Source: Streptomyces sp. LaPpAH-108
GTDB lineage: Bacteria; Actinomycetota; Actinomycetes; Streptomycetales; Streptomycetaceae
Reading direction: 5' to 3'
Length of the DNA stretch: 64,000 nucleotides
NCBI RefSeq assembly: GCF_000373625.1
Contig: NZ_KB891999.1
Location: 165,739-229,738 of the forward strand
Shown: positions 8,645 through 16,078 of the stretch, one piece after another
How the letters are laid out: every line of letters starts with the position of its first letter
How positions within the stretch are numbered: the first letter of the stretch is position 1
Program-made: the position numbers and the translations under genes
The notes under the pieces: generated by a model
The model's input: the letters and a program-made list of their open reading frames with translations, nothing else
The model's database searches: none
What the model was told of the DNA's origin: nothing

Positions 8645-9126
8645 TCAGCCGTTCCTGACCGGTCCGGCGGTGTCCAGTGCCGACCCGGTCTGGTCGGCGA
8701 GCGTCACCGCCACGAGCCGGGCCTGGAGCGGGGGCACCGGGCCCGGGCCGGGGGTGAGCATGAAGCGGCCGAGGTAGTGGCCGTTGCCGTAGGCGCGCAG
8801 TTCGATCTCGCCCGCGGGCCAGCCCGCGGTGTCCAGGTTCCAGGAGCGTCTGCCCACCGTCACGCTGCCGTCGTCGTGCAGGCGGGGCGGCTGCCCCAGC
8901 AGGGTGCCGTACTCGAAGCGGCAGGCGCGCAGGCCGAGGAGACCGGTGAGTTCGCGCCGTACGTGGTCGACGACGTGTCCGCGGACCGGGCCGACTGCGC
9001 GGGGGCGGCCGTGGTGTGGATCCGCGCCAGGTGGGCCGCGTCCGTGACCGTGATGACCTTCAGCGTCCTTGCCCGGGCGGCCAGTTGGGACACGATGAGA
9101 CCGACCGCGAGGAGCAGGAGCGCCAC
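8645..9126 (-). pseudogene. Remnant of a DUF4118 sensor protein
   Basis: Two overlapping minus-strand frames together read as the C-terminal half of a Streptomyces DUF4118 sensor. The first runs from 9126 (VGLIVSQLAARARTLKVITV) and switches frame near 8990. The second carries VVDHVRRELTGLLGLRACRF and LTPGPGPVPPLQARLVAVTL to the stop at 8645. A single-base loss explains the switch. The 5' end, including nearly all membrane helices, is missing where the FAH fragment begins. DUF4118 is the membrane domain also found in KdpD, so this may have been a kdp-linked sensor. Confidence 0.65.
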
Positions 9127-9337
9127 CTACGCCTCGCGGGGCACCCGGGTGCGGCCCGGCGACATCATCGGCAGCGGGACCGTCGGGACCGGGTGCATCC
9201 TCGAGCTGGGTCTGACCCATGGTGAGGCGGCCTTTCCCTGGCTCCGGCCCGGCGACGAGGTGACGCTCGAGATCGAACAGCTCGGCGCCATCCGCAGTCT
9301 GATCAAGAGTTCGACCGCGCCAGTTTCGCTGAGGTGA
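9121..9337 (+). pseudogene. C-terminal fragment of an FAH-family hydrolase
   Basis: The last ~70 codons of a fumarylacetoacetate hydrolase-family enzyme: SRGTRVRPGDIIGSGTVGTG, then a LGLTHGEAAFPWLRPGDEV segment and a normal stop. The 5' two thirds, including the metal-binding core, are absent. It abuts the 5'-truncated DUF4118 remnant at about 9120, so the junction is a recombination or deletion scar. Confidence 0.7.
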
Positions 9338-9343
9338 ACTGAC

Positions 9344-9540
9344 GTGCAATGGGAGCGAATTGAGCCGTTACTCCCGAACCGGGGCGCCACAGCGGGGCGG
9401 ACGGTGGCGGGAGCACCGGCAGGTGATCGACGCCCTCGCGTTCAAGTACCGCACCGGCTGTCCGTGGACGGACCTGCCCGCCGGGTTCGGCTCACGGAAG
9501 GGCGGCCACAATCGGCTTCGCAGGTGGGCCCGGAAGAAGC
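9344..9540 (+). mobile_element. IS5-family transposase fragment
   Basis: The N-terminal ~65 residues of an IS5-type transposase, split over two frames: QWERIEPLLPNR, then REHRQVIDALAFKYRTGCPW and TDLPAGFG...HNRLRRWA. There is a frameshift near 9400 and the catalytic DDE domain is missing. It starts seven bases after the FAH fragment stop and ends at the next gene. It is the likely agent of the local rearrangement. No terminal repeats could be identified. Confidence 0.7.
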
Positions 9541-9543
9541 GCC

Positions 9544-9945
9544 CTAGTCGAGCAGCGTGACCGAGTAGTCCAGCGTGGTCCCGGTGACGGAGTACGTCGC
9601 CGTCTGGCCGTTGTCGCAGTACGAGACGTACCGGTTGCCGTAGTTCTTGGTCCCGGCGACGGCGTCGACGTACGGGCGCAGGTCGGTGCCTTCCGGGAAC
9701 GACGTGGTCGTCAGGTCGATGGTCCGGGTCTGATTCACGGGGTACGCGTCCGTCGACGGCGACTGCTCCCCGGTACGAGTGGTCGCGGCCCAGGAGAGCA
9801 CGAACCCCGAGTTGTTCACCACCGCGACCTTCTGGACACAGGGCTCCGCCTGCGCGGGCGCGGCCTGCGCGGTCACCGCCGGAACGGCGGCGAGGGCGAC
9901 GGCGCCCATCAGCGGCAGCGCGGTCCTGAAGAGCTTGCGGTTCAT
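9544..9945 (-). CDS. Small secreted protein
   Basis: A 133-aa protein with a classical Sec signal peptide (MNRKLFRTALPLMG, hydrophobic core, predicted cleavage after ...VTAQA near residue 28). The mature part is ~105 residues, rich in Thr and Tyr, with two cysteines (EPCVQK and SYCDNG) that could form one disulfide. An AAGGAG site lies nine bases before the ATG. I do not recognise a family; a small beta-rich extracellular protein is plausible. It lies just after the IS fragment, so it was near the rearrangement. Confidence 0.75.
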   Translation of the reverse strand: MNRKLFRTALPLMGAVALAAVPAVTAQAAPAQAEPCVQKVAVVNNSGFVLSWAATTRTGEQSPSTDAYPVNQTRTIDLTTTSFPEGTDLRPYVDAVAGTKNYGNRYVSYCDNGQTATYSVTGTTLDYSVTLLD

Positions 9946-10550
9946 CGTTCGACTCCTTCTCGTATGACGTCAAGCCCCTTGCCGTGTACGGGACTTGGGA
10001 TGCGGCGCGCGTACCCGGAGATGTCCCGCAACCACTCCCGCCCTTCGGTCGGCGCAGGGAATCGGCCATTCGTTCGGATCGGAGGAACGCGACTGGGCGC
10101 ACCGGCCCGTGAGACACGCGTCAAGGCTGCTGACCGCCCGTGCGGTCACGCCCGCCGCCGGGGCCCACAAGGCGTCACCGGCTGGCTGTGTGATGCCGTC
10201 GCACGAGGCGCCGACGGATGCGGAATGGCCGAATCCGAAGGCGGTCAGGCCGGCCGACGAAGATCACGAACTTCGTGGCACAAACGAGGACAAGGCCGAT
10301 GAAGAGCACCCCGACCGGCCAGGAGCACACCGCGAAGAACTGCCGAGCGCCCGGCCCACGGCCTCACCACGGGGCGTCCACCCGAACGTGTCCTGGAGGC
10401 CCCCGTTCAGATGGTCGCCGCGATGTCGGACGCCTCCGCGTAACGGCCCACCGCCGTGAGGCCGGTGATCGCCTCGACGTTCGGCCCGTCGGTGGGCCTG
10501 CGGACCGTAGGCACCGGAAGCGTCCGCAGGACAAGCGAGCGTCTACTCCC
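9946..10550. other. 605-bp stretch without an intact gene
   Basis: No frame on either strand gives a convincing protein. The only recognisable part is a possible SDR remnant on the minus strand (10407-10505). The GC pattern lacks sustained codon bias, consistent with decayed DNA between the IS fragment and the truncated HAD gene. Confidence 0.6.
10407..10505 (-). pseudogene. Possible short-chain dehydrogenase remnant
   Basis: About 31 codons read VEAITGLTAVGRYAEASDIA followed by ATI and a stop. This resembles the late SDR segment in which Arg-Tyr precedes a DIA helix. Nothing else of the family is present on either side. Weak evidence from one short match by eye. Confidence 0.3.
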
Positions 10551-11186
10551 TCACTGCGGCCGACCTGTATACATGGTGCAGCTTTCGATTACTGTGAGTA
10601 GGTGCTGAGTGTCGGTGAGATCCGACAGGACGTGGTGCGCTCCGGCGGCTGCGAGCTCTTGGGGACTGGTGGTTCCGGAGGCCACCGCGATGACGCCGGC
10701 GCCTCCTTCCCGTCCTGTGCGGATGTCTTCGAGCGAGTCACCGATGATCACGGTCGTGTCGCGGGTGAAGTCGCAGTTGTAGCGGGTACCGGCCCGCTGC
10801 TGTGCCACGCGCACGAGAGCGGGGCGGTGGGCGTCGTCGGACGCGTATCCGCCGCTGGCGAGATCGAGATGCTTGTCCAGGCCCAGCGCCTTGAGCTTGA
10901 TCTCGGCGCTGCCTTGCAAATTGCCGGTGACCACGGTCGGGACGGTCTCCGGGTTGCGGGCGACGGCAGCGAGCGCGGCGGGAGCACCGGGCATGACCTG
11001 GCCCGTGCGGACGATGTCGTCGCGGTGGCGGTCAAGCTGGGCCGGCATCCGCGCGACGATGCGCTGGGCGAACTCCTCGACTTGCCCGGGCTCCACCGCG
11101 TTGACACGCAGGAGCTCGCGCACCGCCAACGGCCTCGGTCGCCGCACAGCAACTGGCCTACATCTGAGCACGGGCACCACAAACAC
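10551..11186 (-). pseudogene. HAD-family hydrolase lacking its N-terminus
   Basis: An open frame of 211 codons whose C-terminal ~170 residues look like a phosphoglycolate-phosphatase-type HAD enzyme. It has the Ser/Thr motif VVTGN, a cap-like region and the acidic motif VIIGDSLEDIRTG. The nucleophile motif DxDGT at the N-terminus is absent, and the first ~25 residues (Arg/Pro rich) are not HAD-like, so the active site is incomplete. It begins right after the APH gene, as if the 5' end was lost at that junction. It could alternatively be read from an internal start, but would still lack the nucleophile. Confidence 0.6.
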
Positions 11187-11216
11187 CAGGCAGCCGGGGA
11201 GGCCCCTAAACCGCCG

Positions 11217-12104
11217 TTACGCAATACCGGTCCAGCGCCATGGTCGCGGCCCGCCGCGACCGCGGAGGCAGTCAACGCGGTGCTGTGCTTCAGCTTTCCA
11301 CTCCGGGTTACTCGCCGCGTGCTGGGCGGCATAAGTGGCCATGCGCAGCTCTCGGGCCTTGGCCAGAGTTTCGTAGCCCGCCCAGGTGGTCACGTCCAGG
11401 CCGTAGAGGTCGCAGAAGGCGTCGTACTCGGCTGCGGTGACGGCTCCAGTCGTCTTGGCGCGCACCGCGGTCGAGACGAGGTCCCATTCGGGCGGCCCTG
11501 CCGAGAACCGTGCGAGATCCATCAGCAGCCAGCCACCGTGGTCGAGTTGCACGACATTGCCGGGCCACGCGTCTCCGTGAACGGGCGCCGTAGCAAGGCC
11601 CGGGGGCAAGCCAGCGGTCCAGCGCTCCAGAAGCTCGTCGTACAAGCTCATGAGCCACTGCCGGTCGCCGACCGTCAGGGTCTGGGCGGCGCGCAGCCAC
11701 TCAGGAAGGCACACAAAGGGGTCCAACCGTCCGATGTCGAAGTCGGGGAGTGGTAGCGCGTGCAGCTCCTTGAGAGCCAGCGCAACGTCCCGCGTCGATC
11801 CGTGACGGTGCGGCGGGAGTTCTTCCCAGAAGGTGAACACCAGGCCGCCGCGTTCTAGCGGTTGCTCGACGCGCAAGACCCACACGACCGGGACATCGCG
11901 TTCAGCAAGCCACCGGACCACGTTGATCTCACGGGTCGCGGACTGGAACCGGTCGGGAGGTGCTATGCGGGCGATGCCCCCTCGCCGCAGTCGCCAGGTC
12001 TGGTTCTCCGCGATGCGGATCGACTCCGCGTCCCGGGCGTCAAGGCCGATCTCCGCACAGGCGTCTCGCAGTGCGTCGAGAGCAGAGCTCGCCATGTCCG
12101 TCAT
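11217..12104 (-). CDS. APH/choline-kinase-family phosphotransferase
   Basis: A 295-aa cytoplasmic kinase-like protein. It has the phosphotransferase catalytic motif VHGDAWPGNVV (HGD at 176-178) and the metal-binding Asp in LLMDLARFS (D196). The substrate is unknown; families of this type modify aminoglycosides, choline, sugars or other hydroxyl compounds. Its ATG overlaps the stop of the TPR-protein ORF by four bases, a pairing often seen in Streptomyces (regulator plus phosphotransferase). No resistance spectrum can be inferred from sequence alone. Confidence 0.8.
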   Translation of the reverse strand: MTDMASSALDALRDACAEIGLDARDAESIRIAENQTWRLRRGGIARIAPPDRFQSATREINVVRWLAERDVPVVWVLRVEQPLERGGLVFTFWEELPPHRHGSTRDVALALKELHALPLPDFDIGRLDPFVCLPEWLRAAQTLTVGDRQWLMSLYDELLERWTAGLPPGLATAPVHGDAWPGNVVQLDHGGWLLMDLARFSAGPPEWDLVSTAVRAKTTGAVTAAEYDAFCDLYGLDVTTWAGYETLAKARELRMATYAAQHAASNPEWKAEAQHRVDCLRGRGGPRPWRWTGIA

Positions 12105-12745
12105 GCTCGCGAAGTAGCGGCGATGGCTTCCCTGAGATCAGCTGCTGCCTGGAATCGTTGCCCGGCCTGTGCCGGGTCGTACTCCTCGACCCCGATGGCG
12201 AGATCCCAAAGCGCATGAGCGGTATCACCGTTGTGCTGAGCCTCGTCGTAGTAGGCCATCCACGGCGGCTCGTTTTCGGGGCGTCGCTGCGCGAAAGCGT
12301 CATCGGCGATGCCGACGGCGGCGATCGTCTCCTGGACATTGCACAGCTTCCCAAAGGCGCGGGCTCTGGCTGTGTGCAACATAGAGCGCTCGGAAGGCGT
12401 GAGCCGGTCCTGTCGGACCAGCTCCTTCTCCGCGTTGGTCAGACCGTCGTCCGCGTCGCCGCGCCAGATGGCCTGCCGAGCCAGGAAGGAGTGACCCTTC
12501 GCGCGAAGGTGCCAGTGCTGCCCCTCCTCCGCGCACTCTACGGCGCCCCTGAAGGCAACACGAGCGTCGTCGTGGCGATAGACGTCGAACTGGCAAGCGC
12601 CTGCCACGAGGCCCAGTTGGGCCACGGCTCCGAGGAATTCCGTACGCAGCGACGGAGGGCGGTCGGCCGACAAACCGATGGCGCGGCCGTCGGGCTGAGC
12701 AAGGCGGAGAGGTCTGGCTGTTGCGGGACATGACGTGGGTGGCAC
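12101..12745 (-). pseudogene. TPR part of an XRE-type regulator, N-terminus lost
   Basis: A 214-codon frame matching the C-terminal helical-repeat part of Streptomyces XRE/TPR regulators, for example LGLVAGACQFDVYRHDDARV, AKGHSFLARQAIW and a closing AAADLREAIAATSRA. The helix-turn-helix domain expected upstream is absent: beyond codon ~20 the sequence loses similarity and no HTH is found up to 12961. The stop overlaps the APH start. It may still be translated as a partial protein, but a DNA-binding role is unlikely. Confidence 0.6.
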
Positions 12746-12961
12746 CGGTCGACGTCAGTGAAACCGGGGTGCCTCGGCAGGCGTCGGTCGGGTAGCGTGC
12801 GGGCCATGTCGAGTCCTGAGTCAGACAGGGTGGGGGCTTCCGGTCACGCCGTCAGCCCCCTGAACCACTGAGCTCCCAGCCTGTTGTCGTACCGCGTTCT
12901 GCGGTCGGACGAGTGCACCCTTGGGGGCCGGCCGCCGACCAGGACCGTGGCCGGGGCGCGG

Positions 12962-14101
12962 TCAGGGTTTGACGAGCACCCTCTCGGCGCCGGGAATTCC
13001 CTTGTCCCACCAGTGTCCATAGCGTCGGTAGACAGCCGGATCGCGGTCGGTGAGCAGCGCGGACAGCTTTTCCGCCTCATCGGTCAGCCCTTGCCACGCG
13101 GCCTTGTCGAGCCTGCGGAAGGCGGTCAGTTCAAGGCCGCCGTCGGCCGCGCGCCATACTCCGGCGACCTGCCCGTCGACCAGCAGACAGGGCAGCACAT
13201 CGCCGTTGCGCCGGACGACCAGGGGCCGGTACTCCGGGGGCATGAGCCGCCCGGGAACGGCGTGAGCCAGCAGCGTGCTGTCCCACATCGGCAGCAGCCT
13301 CGGTGGCGCCGGGGTGTCATCGGCGGGGACGGCGGCGTCGGCCAGGTCGAACAGGGCCGCGCGGCCGGGGCCCGGTACCCGTACGACCTGGTCGCCGAGC
13401 TCATGCAGCGCTCTGGTCGTCACGGCGCGTGTCAGCAGGGTGAACCGGGCGAAATCCTGGGCCGACGCGGGCCCGAACGCCCGCAGGTAGTCGAGGAACA
13501 GGCGCTGGACCCCGGCGTCGGCCTCCTGCGGCGCGGGCGCGGGGGCCGCCGACGAGGCGCGGTAGGAGTTCGGCTGGGTGAACGACCACGGGCCGCCGTT
13601 CGGCGCGTGATGCAGTGGCGCGAACGTACGCAGCGCCCACCACACGCGGTGCGCGTGCGCGCCGTGCGGCCCCGTGACCTCGTCCTCCACCTGGACGCCG
13701 GTGCGGGGGTGCTTCAGGAACCCCGCCAGCTCCGGGAGCAGCGCGTCGGCGTCGTCGGGGGTCAGCCCGGTCGCGGTGAACCGGCGGTCGTAAAGGCGCG
13801 ACGCCCGCAGCGTGCTCAGCATGGCGGCGCGGTAGGGCTCGTAGTCCTCGGCGTGGACGGCGTGCAGCGTGAGCCGCATGAGGGTCGCCTTCACGATCCG
13901 GCCGTCCGCGAACGCCGCGTCGAGGTCTGCGGGCGCGAAGTCCCGCACGCGATTCCACAGCGCGAGATACGGAGACGCCGGCGCCTGGGCCTGCAGAGCA
14001 CAGACCTGGCGCACCGCCTCCGCCACGTCGAGGCTTTGGCGTTCGAGCAGGAGCTGACGGTCCAGCATGGCCAGTACGAGCTGTCGCACGGTGAGGCTCA
14101 T
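12962..14101 (-). CDS. AlkZ-like winged-helix (HTH_42) protein
   Basis: A 379-aa protein of the HTH_42/AlkZ family, which includes E. coli YcaQ (AlkZ), a DNA glycosylase that opens crosslinked or alkylated bases, and Streptomyces AZL self-resistance glycosylases. The N-terminus carries the QxQ motif as Q37-A-Q39 (CALQAQAP). The middle has the winged-helix tandem, and the C-terminus has the usual LLPMWDSTLLAHAVPGRLMP and LVDGQVAGVWR segments. Family and motif are clear; whether it is a repair enzyme or a self-resistance factor is open. No biosynthetic cluster is adjacent. Confidence 0.85.
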   Translation of the reverse strand: MSLTVRQLVLAMLDRQLLLERQSLDVAEAVRQVCALQAQAPASPYLALWNRVRDFAPADLDAAFADGRIVKATLMRLTLHAVHAEDYEPYRAAMLSTLRASRLYDRRFTATGLTPDDADALLPELAGFLKHPRTGVQVEDEVTGPHGAHAHRVWWALRTFAPLHHAPNGGPWSFTQPNSYRASSAAPAPAPQEADAGVQRLFLDYLRAFGPASAQDFARFTLLTRAVTTRALHELGDQVVRVPGPGRAALFDLADAAVPADDTPAPPRLLPMWDSTLLAHAVPGRLMPPEYRPLVVRRNGDVLPCLLVDGQVAGVWRAADGGLELTAFRRLDKAAWQGLTDEAEKLSALLTDRDPAVYRRYGHWWDKGIPGAERVLVKP

Positions 14102-14113
14102 GACCCGATCATG

Positions 14114-14300
14114 TCACTTACGCCTCTGGCGCGGCCTCGACACCGTTGACGAAGGCCACGAAGGCGGGGGCGGAGATGGTGAGGACGGGCCCCAAGTCGA
14201 CGCCCTCCAGAACGACGCCGGCAGCTGTCCGAGCGCCGTTGTCCGGTACACCCCTGTCTCCTGGAGCCCGGGGCAGAGCCGCGCCGGCTCTCCGGCCGCC
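14114..14300 (-). pseudogene. Possible DUF397 gene remnant
   Basis: A minus-strand frame ends with VDLGPVLTISAPAFVAFVNG followed by VEAAPEA and a stop. This resembles the C-terminus of DUF397 proteins, where GPVLTxxxxxWxxFxxGV closes the domain. The upstream half is out of frame. DUF397 genes often pair with XRE regulators in Streptomyces. Confidence 0.35.
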
Positions 14301-14367
14301 GTCAGGGCATGGGGCGCCGGGCATTCGCGCCTCCCAACCCCTTGGAAGGGAGGGGAGGTCAACGGGG

Positions 14368-14394
14368 GATCGCCGGTTGGCCGAACCGGCGATC
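14368..14394. terminator. Perfect 11-bp inverted repeat
   Basis: GATCGCCGGTT, loop GGCCG, AACCGGCGATC. A stable hairpin in non-coding DNA between two gene remnants. It has no T-run on either side, so termination is only a guess. Confidence 0.35.
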
Positions 14395-14489
14395 ACGCGG
14401 AGCATTGATGACCCACCGCCACCATCTGCCCGTACGACGGAAGGCGCGCCGCCGAGTCCAACACGACAACCACACACCGTCCACCCCGG

Positions 14490-14870
14490 CACACGTGGTC
14501 GACCTGCTTCGGGTCGACCTTCAGGTGGACCAGGAGCTTGCTGCGCTGCGGGCAGACGCACGCGAAGTTCCGCAACCTCTGAAAGGCCGTGTACTGCTTG
14601 CGCTCGACGCGGGCCACCCCGTCCCCGAGGTCGAGCAACGCATCGCGGACGCCAGCCGCCGACCGCGGTGCTGTCTGACGGCGCGCCCCACGGGCGGTCT
14701 GGGGGGCGCCGTTCACGGACGCCACAGTCCCAAGCCCGAACAAGTCACCGGCGATACAGATCAGGCGCGGCGCATTCCACCGCGCCTCGGAGGCGTCCGT
14801 GGCCCCGAGGCGATCACGGACCAGGTGCTCGAACTCGGCACGGATTTCTCCGAAACCGGCCCTCACCTGC
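14490..14870 (-). pseudogene. DUF5655/DUF4268-type gene remnant with internal deletion
   Basis: One minus-strand frame carries three family segments. RWNAPRLICIAGD is joined abruptly to GLGTVASVNG (an internal deletion of the usual segment between them), followed by VERKQYTAFQRLRNFACVCP and KLLVHLKVDPKQVDHV. After that the family sequence stops and the C-terminus is lost. Its 5' end abuts the left att copy, suggesting decay associated with element insertion. Confidence 0.5.
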
Positions 14871-14881
14871 GACTGTCTCCA

Positions 14882-14925
14882 GTCGGGACGACAGGATTTG
14901 AACCTGCGACCCCTTGACCCCCAGT
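14882..14925. repeat. Left att copy: displaced 3' half of tRNA-Pro
   Basis: 44 bp identical to 20648-20691, covering the acceptor 3' strand, T arm, variable region and anticodon loop of tRNA-Pro. The match ends inside the anticodon loop (T then G here, T then C at the intact gene). No 5' half follows, so this is not a tRNA gene. Confidence 0.9.
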
Positions 14926-15017
14926 GAACGAAACACAGTCCAGGGGGTCCGTGAGATCCAGGGAGAGCGGAAACGTCCACGTCAGCGCCACAAATTCCAG
15001 GTCAGTCCGTGCAGTTC

Positions 15018-15046
15018 GTGAGACCTGTGTGAGACGACCGTGAGAC
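15018..15046. repeat. Three GTGAGAC repeats at 11-bp period
   Basis: GTGAGAC begins at 15018, 15029 and 15040, exactly one helical turn apart, inside the left end of the element. A similar GTGAGA pair lies near the right end (20571, 20581). Positions suggest arm-type integrase or Xis binding sites. Confidence 0.5.
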
Positions 15047-15049
15047 GAC

Positions 15050-15087
15050 GAAGCCCCGGCTCGGTGGAGTTTACCGGCCGGGGCTTC
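15050..15087. terminator. Terminator-like hairpin after the 15.1-kb operon
   Basis: Perfect 11-bp arms GAAGCCCCGGC and GCCGGGGCTTC with a 16-base loop, 27 bp past the stop of the minus-strand gene ending at 15114. Likely terminates the two-gene minus-strand operon. Confidence 0.6.
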
Positions 15088-15113
15088 ACCGCACCCTGGG
15101 GCCGTCACGTCTT

Positions 15114-15440
15114 CTAGTCGTCCTCCAGCTCTCTGTCGACAGGGGCGGGTTCGGGGTCAGTGGGGGTGTGGTTGACCCGAAGGACCCCGTCGTGGCCGAA
15201 CATCTCCATCAACTGGGACAAGTGGGCTCGGGCCACGCTGGGGCCGGGGCCCGGGGTTTCGTCGTCGCTAGGCTGCCGATAGGAGGCGCTGATCTCTGCC
15301 ACCGTGGCGCTAGCGGCCGATTCGGGTTCAGCGGGGGAAGTGTTGACCCGCAAGACCCCGTCGTGGCCGAACCTCTTGATCAACTCGGACAGGTGGGCTC
15401 GTTCCGGGCTGGGACCGGGGCTGGGGGTCTCGTCGCTCAC
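15114..15440 (-). CDS. Small protein built of two copies of a ~38-residue motif
   Basis: A 108-aa acidic protein starting with GTG at 15440, which overlaps the stop of the ATPase gene upstream (GTGA). It has two tandem copies of a unit: DETPSPGPSPERAHLSELIK plus RFGHDGVLRVN, and DETPGPGPSVARAHLSQLME plus MFGHDGVLRVN. Each unit is a Pro-rich stretch followed by an amphipathic helix and the invariant FGHDGVLRVN. I recognise no named family. Translational coupling to an anti-sigma-type kinase suggests a partner or antagonist. Confidence 0.8.
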   Translation of the reverse strand: MSDETPSPGPSPERAHLSELIKRFGHDGVLRVNTSPAEPESAASATVAEISASYRQPSDDETPGPGPSVARAHLSQLMEMFGHDGVLRVNHTPTDPEPAPVDRELEDD

Positions 15441-15850
15441 CGTCGTCCCTCCAGCTCCGCCCACACGGCCTTGCCCTGGCCCCGCTTCTTCGAGCCCCAA
15501 TCAGCCGCCAGCTCCGCCACGAGGATCAGGCCACGCCCGCCCTCCTCGTCGTCCTTCGGCGTGCACAGCTCGGGCCGTGCGGGGGATAAGTCCGCCACGG
15601 TCACGCGGACCTTGTCCGGCTCGGGGCGCTCCACCCGCACGCGGATACGCCCCCGCTCGGCATGTTGCAGGGCGTTGGCCACCAGCTCGGAGACGATCAG
15701 GGCGCCGTTCTCAGCTGCGCTCTCCAGCCCCCACGCCGTGCAGGCGGCGCGCACCAGACGGCGGGCGGTCGCGGCGCTCTCGGGCTCACGGGGCAGGGTC
15801 TCGCTGTAGCCGGGATGCCCGGTCGGTCTGGGAGTGGTGGTCACGGTCAT
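15437..15850 (-). CDS. Anti-sigma-factor-type histidine-kinase-like ATPase
   Basis: A 137-aa single-domain GHKL ATPase of the RsbW/SpoIIAB-like class common in Streptomyces. It has the N-box ELVANALQHAE, the G1-type VADLSPARPEL and the lid GGRGLILVAELAADWG. The start at ATG 15850 has a GAGGGG site; an upstream extension to 16039 is in frame but not family-like. It is the first gene of a two-gene minus-strand operon, divergent from an XRE/TPR regulator that may control it. Confidence 0.85.
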   Translation of the reverse strand: MTVTTTPRPTGHPGYSETLPREPESAATARRLVRAACTAWGLESAAENGALIVSELVANALQHAERGRIRVRVERPEPDKVRVTVADLSPARPELCTPKDDEEGGRGLILVAELAADWGSKKRGQGKAVWAELEGRR

Positions 15851-16078
15851 CAGGACCCCTCGTCGGTGAGCGGGTGGTGCGGCCCGCCCCCGACGGGGGA
15901 CGCGGGGGCGGACCGCTCCAACCGGCCGCCGCTGTCCGTCCAGTGGCGGCCTGTCACTCAGTGAACGACGGACTGTGACGCTCCGTGAGGAAAAGTCCGG
16001 CCACCGTGCAACGCGGGCAACCGGAAATTTCGCGCTCACTCCGGCCCCCCGATCCTGCTACCTCGCTACCTTGAAACC
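15851..16078. promoter_or_regulatory. Divergent control region with TCACTCAGTGA palindrome
   Basis: 228 bp between the ATPase gene (minus) and the XRE/TPR gene (plus). It contains a perfect 11-bp palindrome at 15954-15964 flanked by GTCCGT (15934-15939) and ACGGAC arms. A TACCTT -10-like hexamer ends six bases before the GTG of the XRE gene, which lacks a ribosome site, so that gene may be leaderless. Confidence 0.45.

Noticed and set aside
11217..12104. Specific aminoglycoside-resistance assignment for the APH-type gene
   Set aside because: Only general phosphotransferase motifs are visible; nothing in the sequence fixes the substrate.
14882..14925. Second tRNA-Pro gene
   Set aside because: Only the 3' half is present; no 5' acceptor strand, D arm or complete anticodon stem follows.
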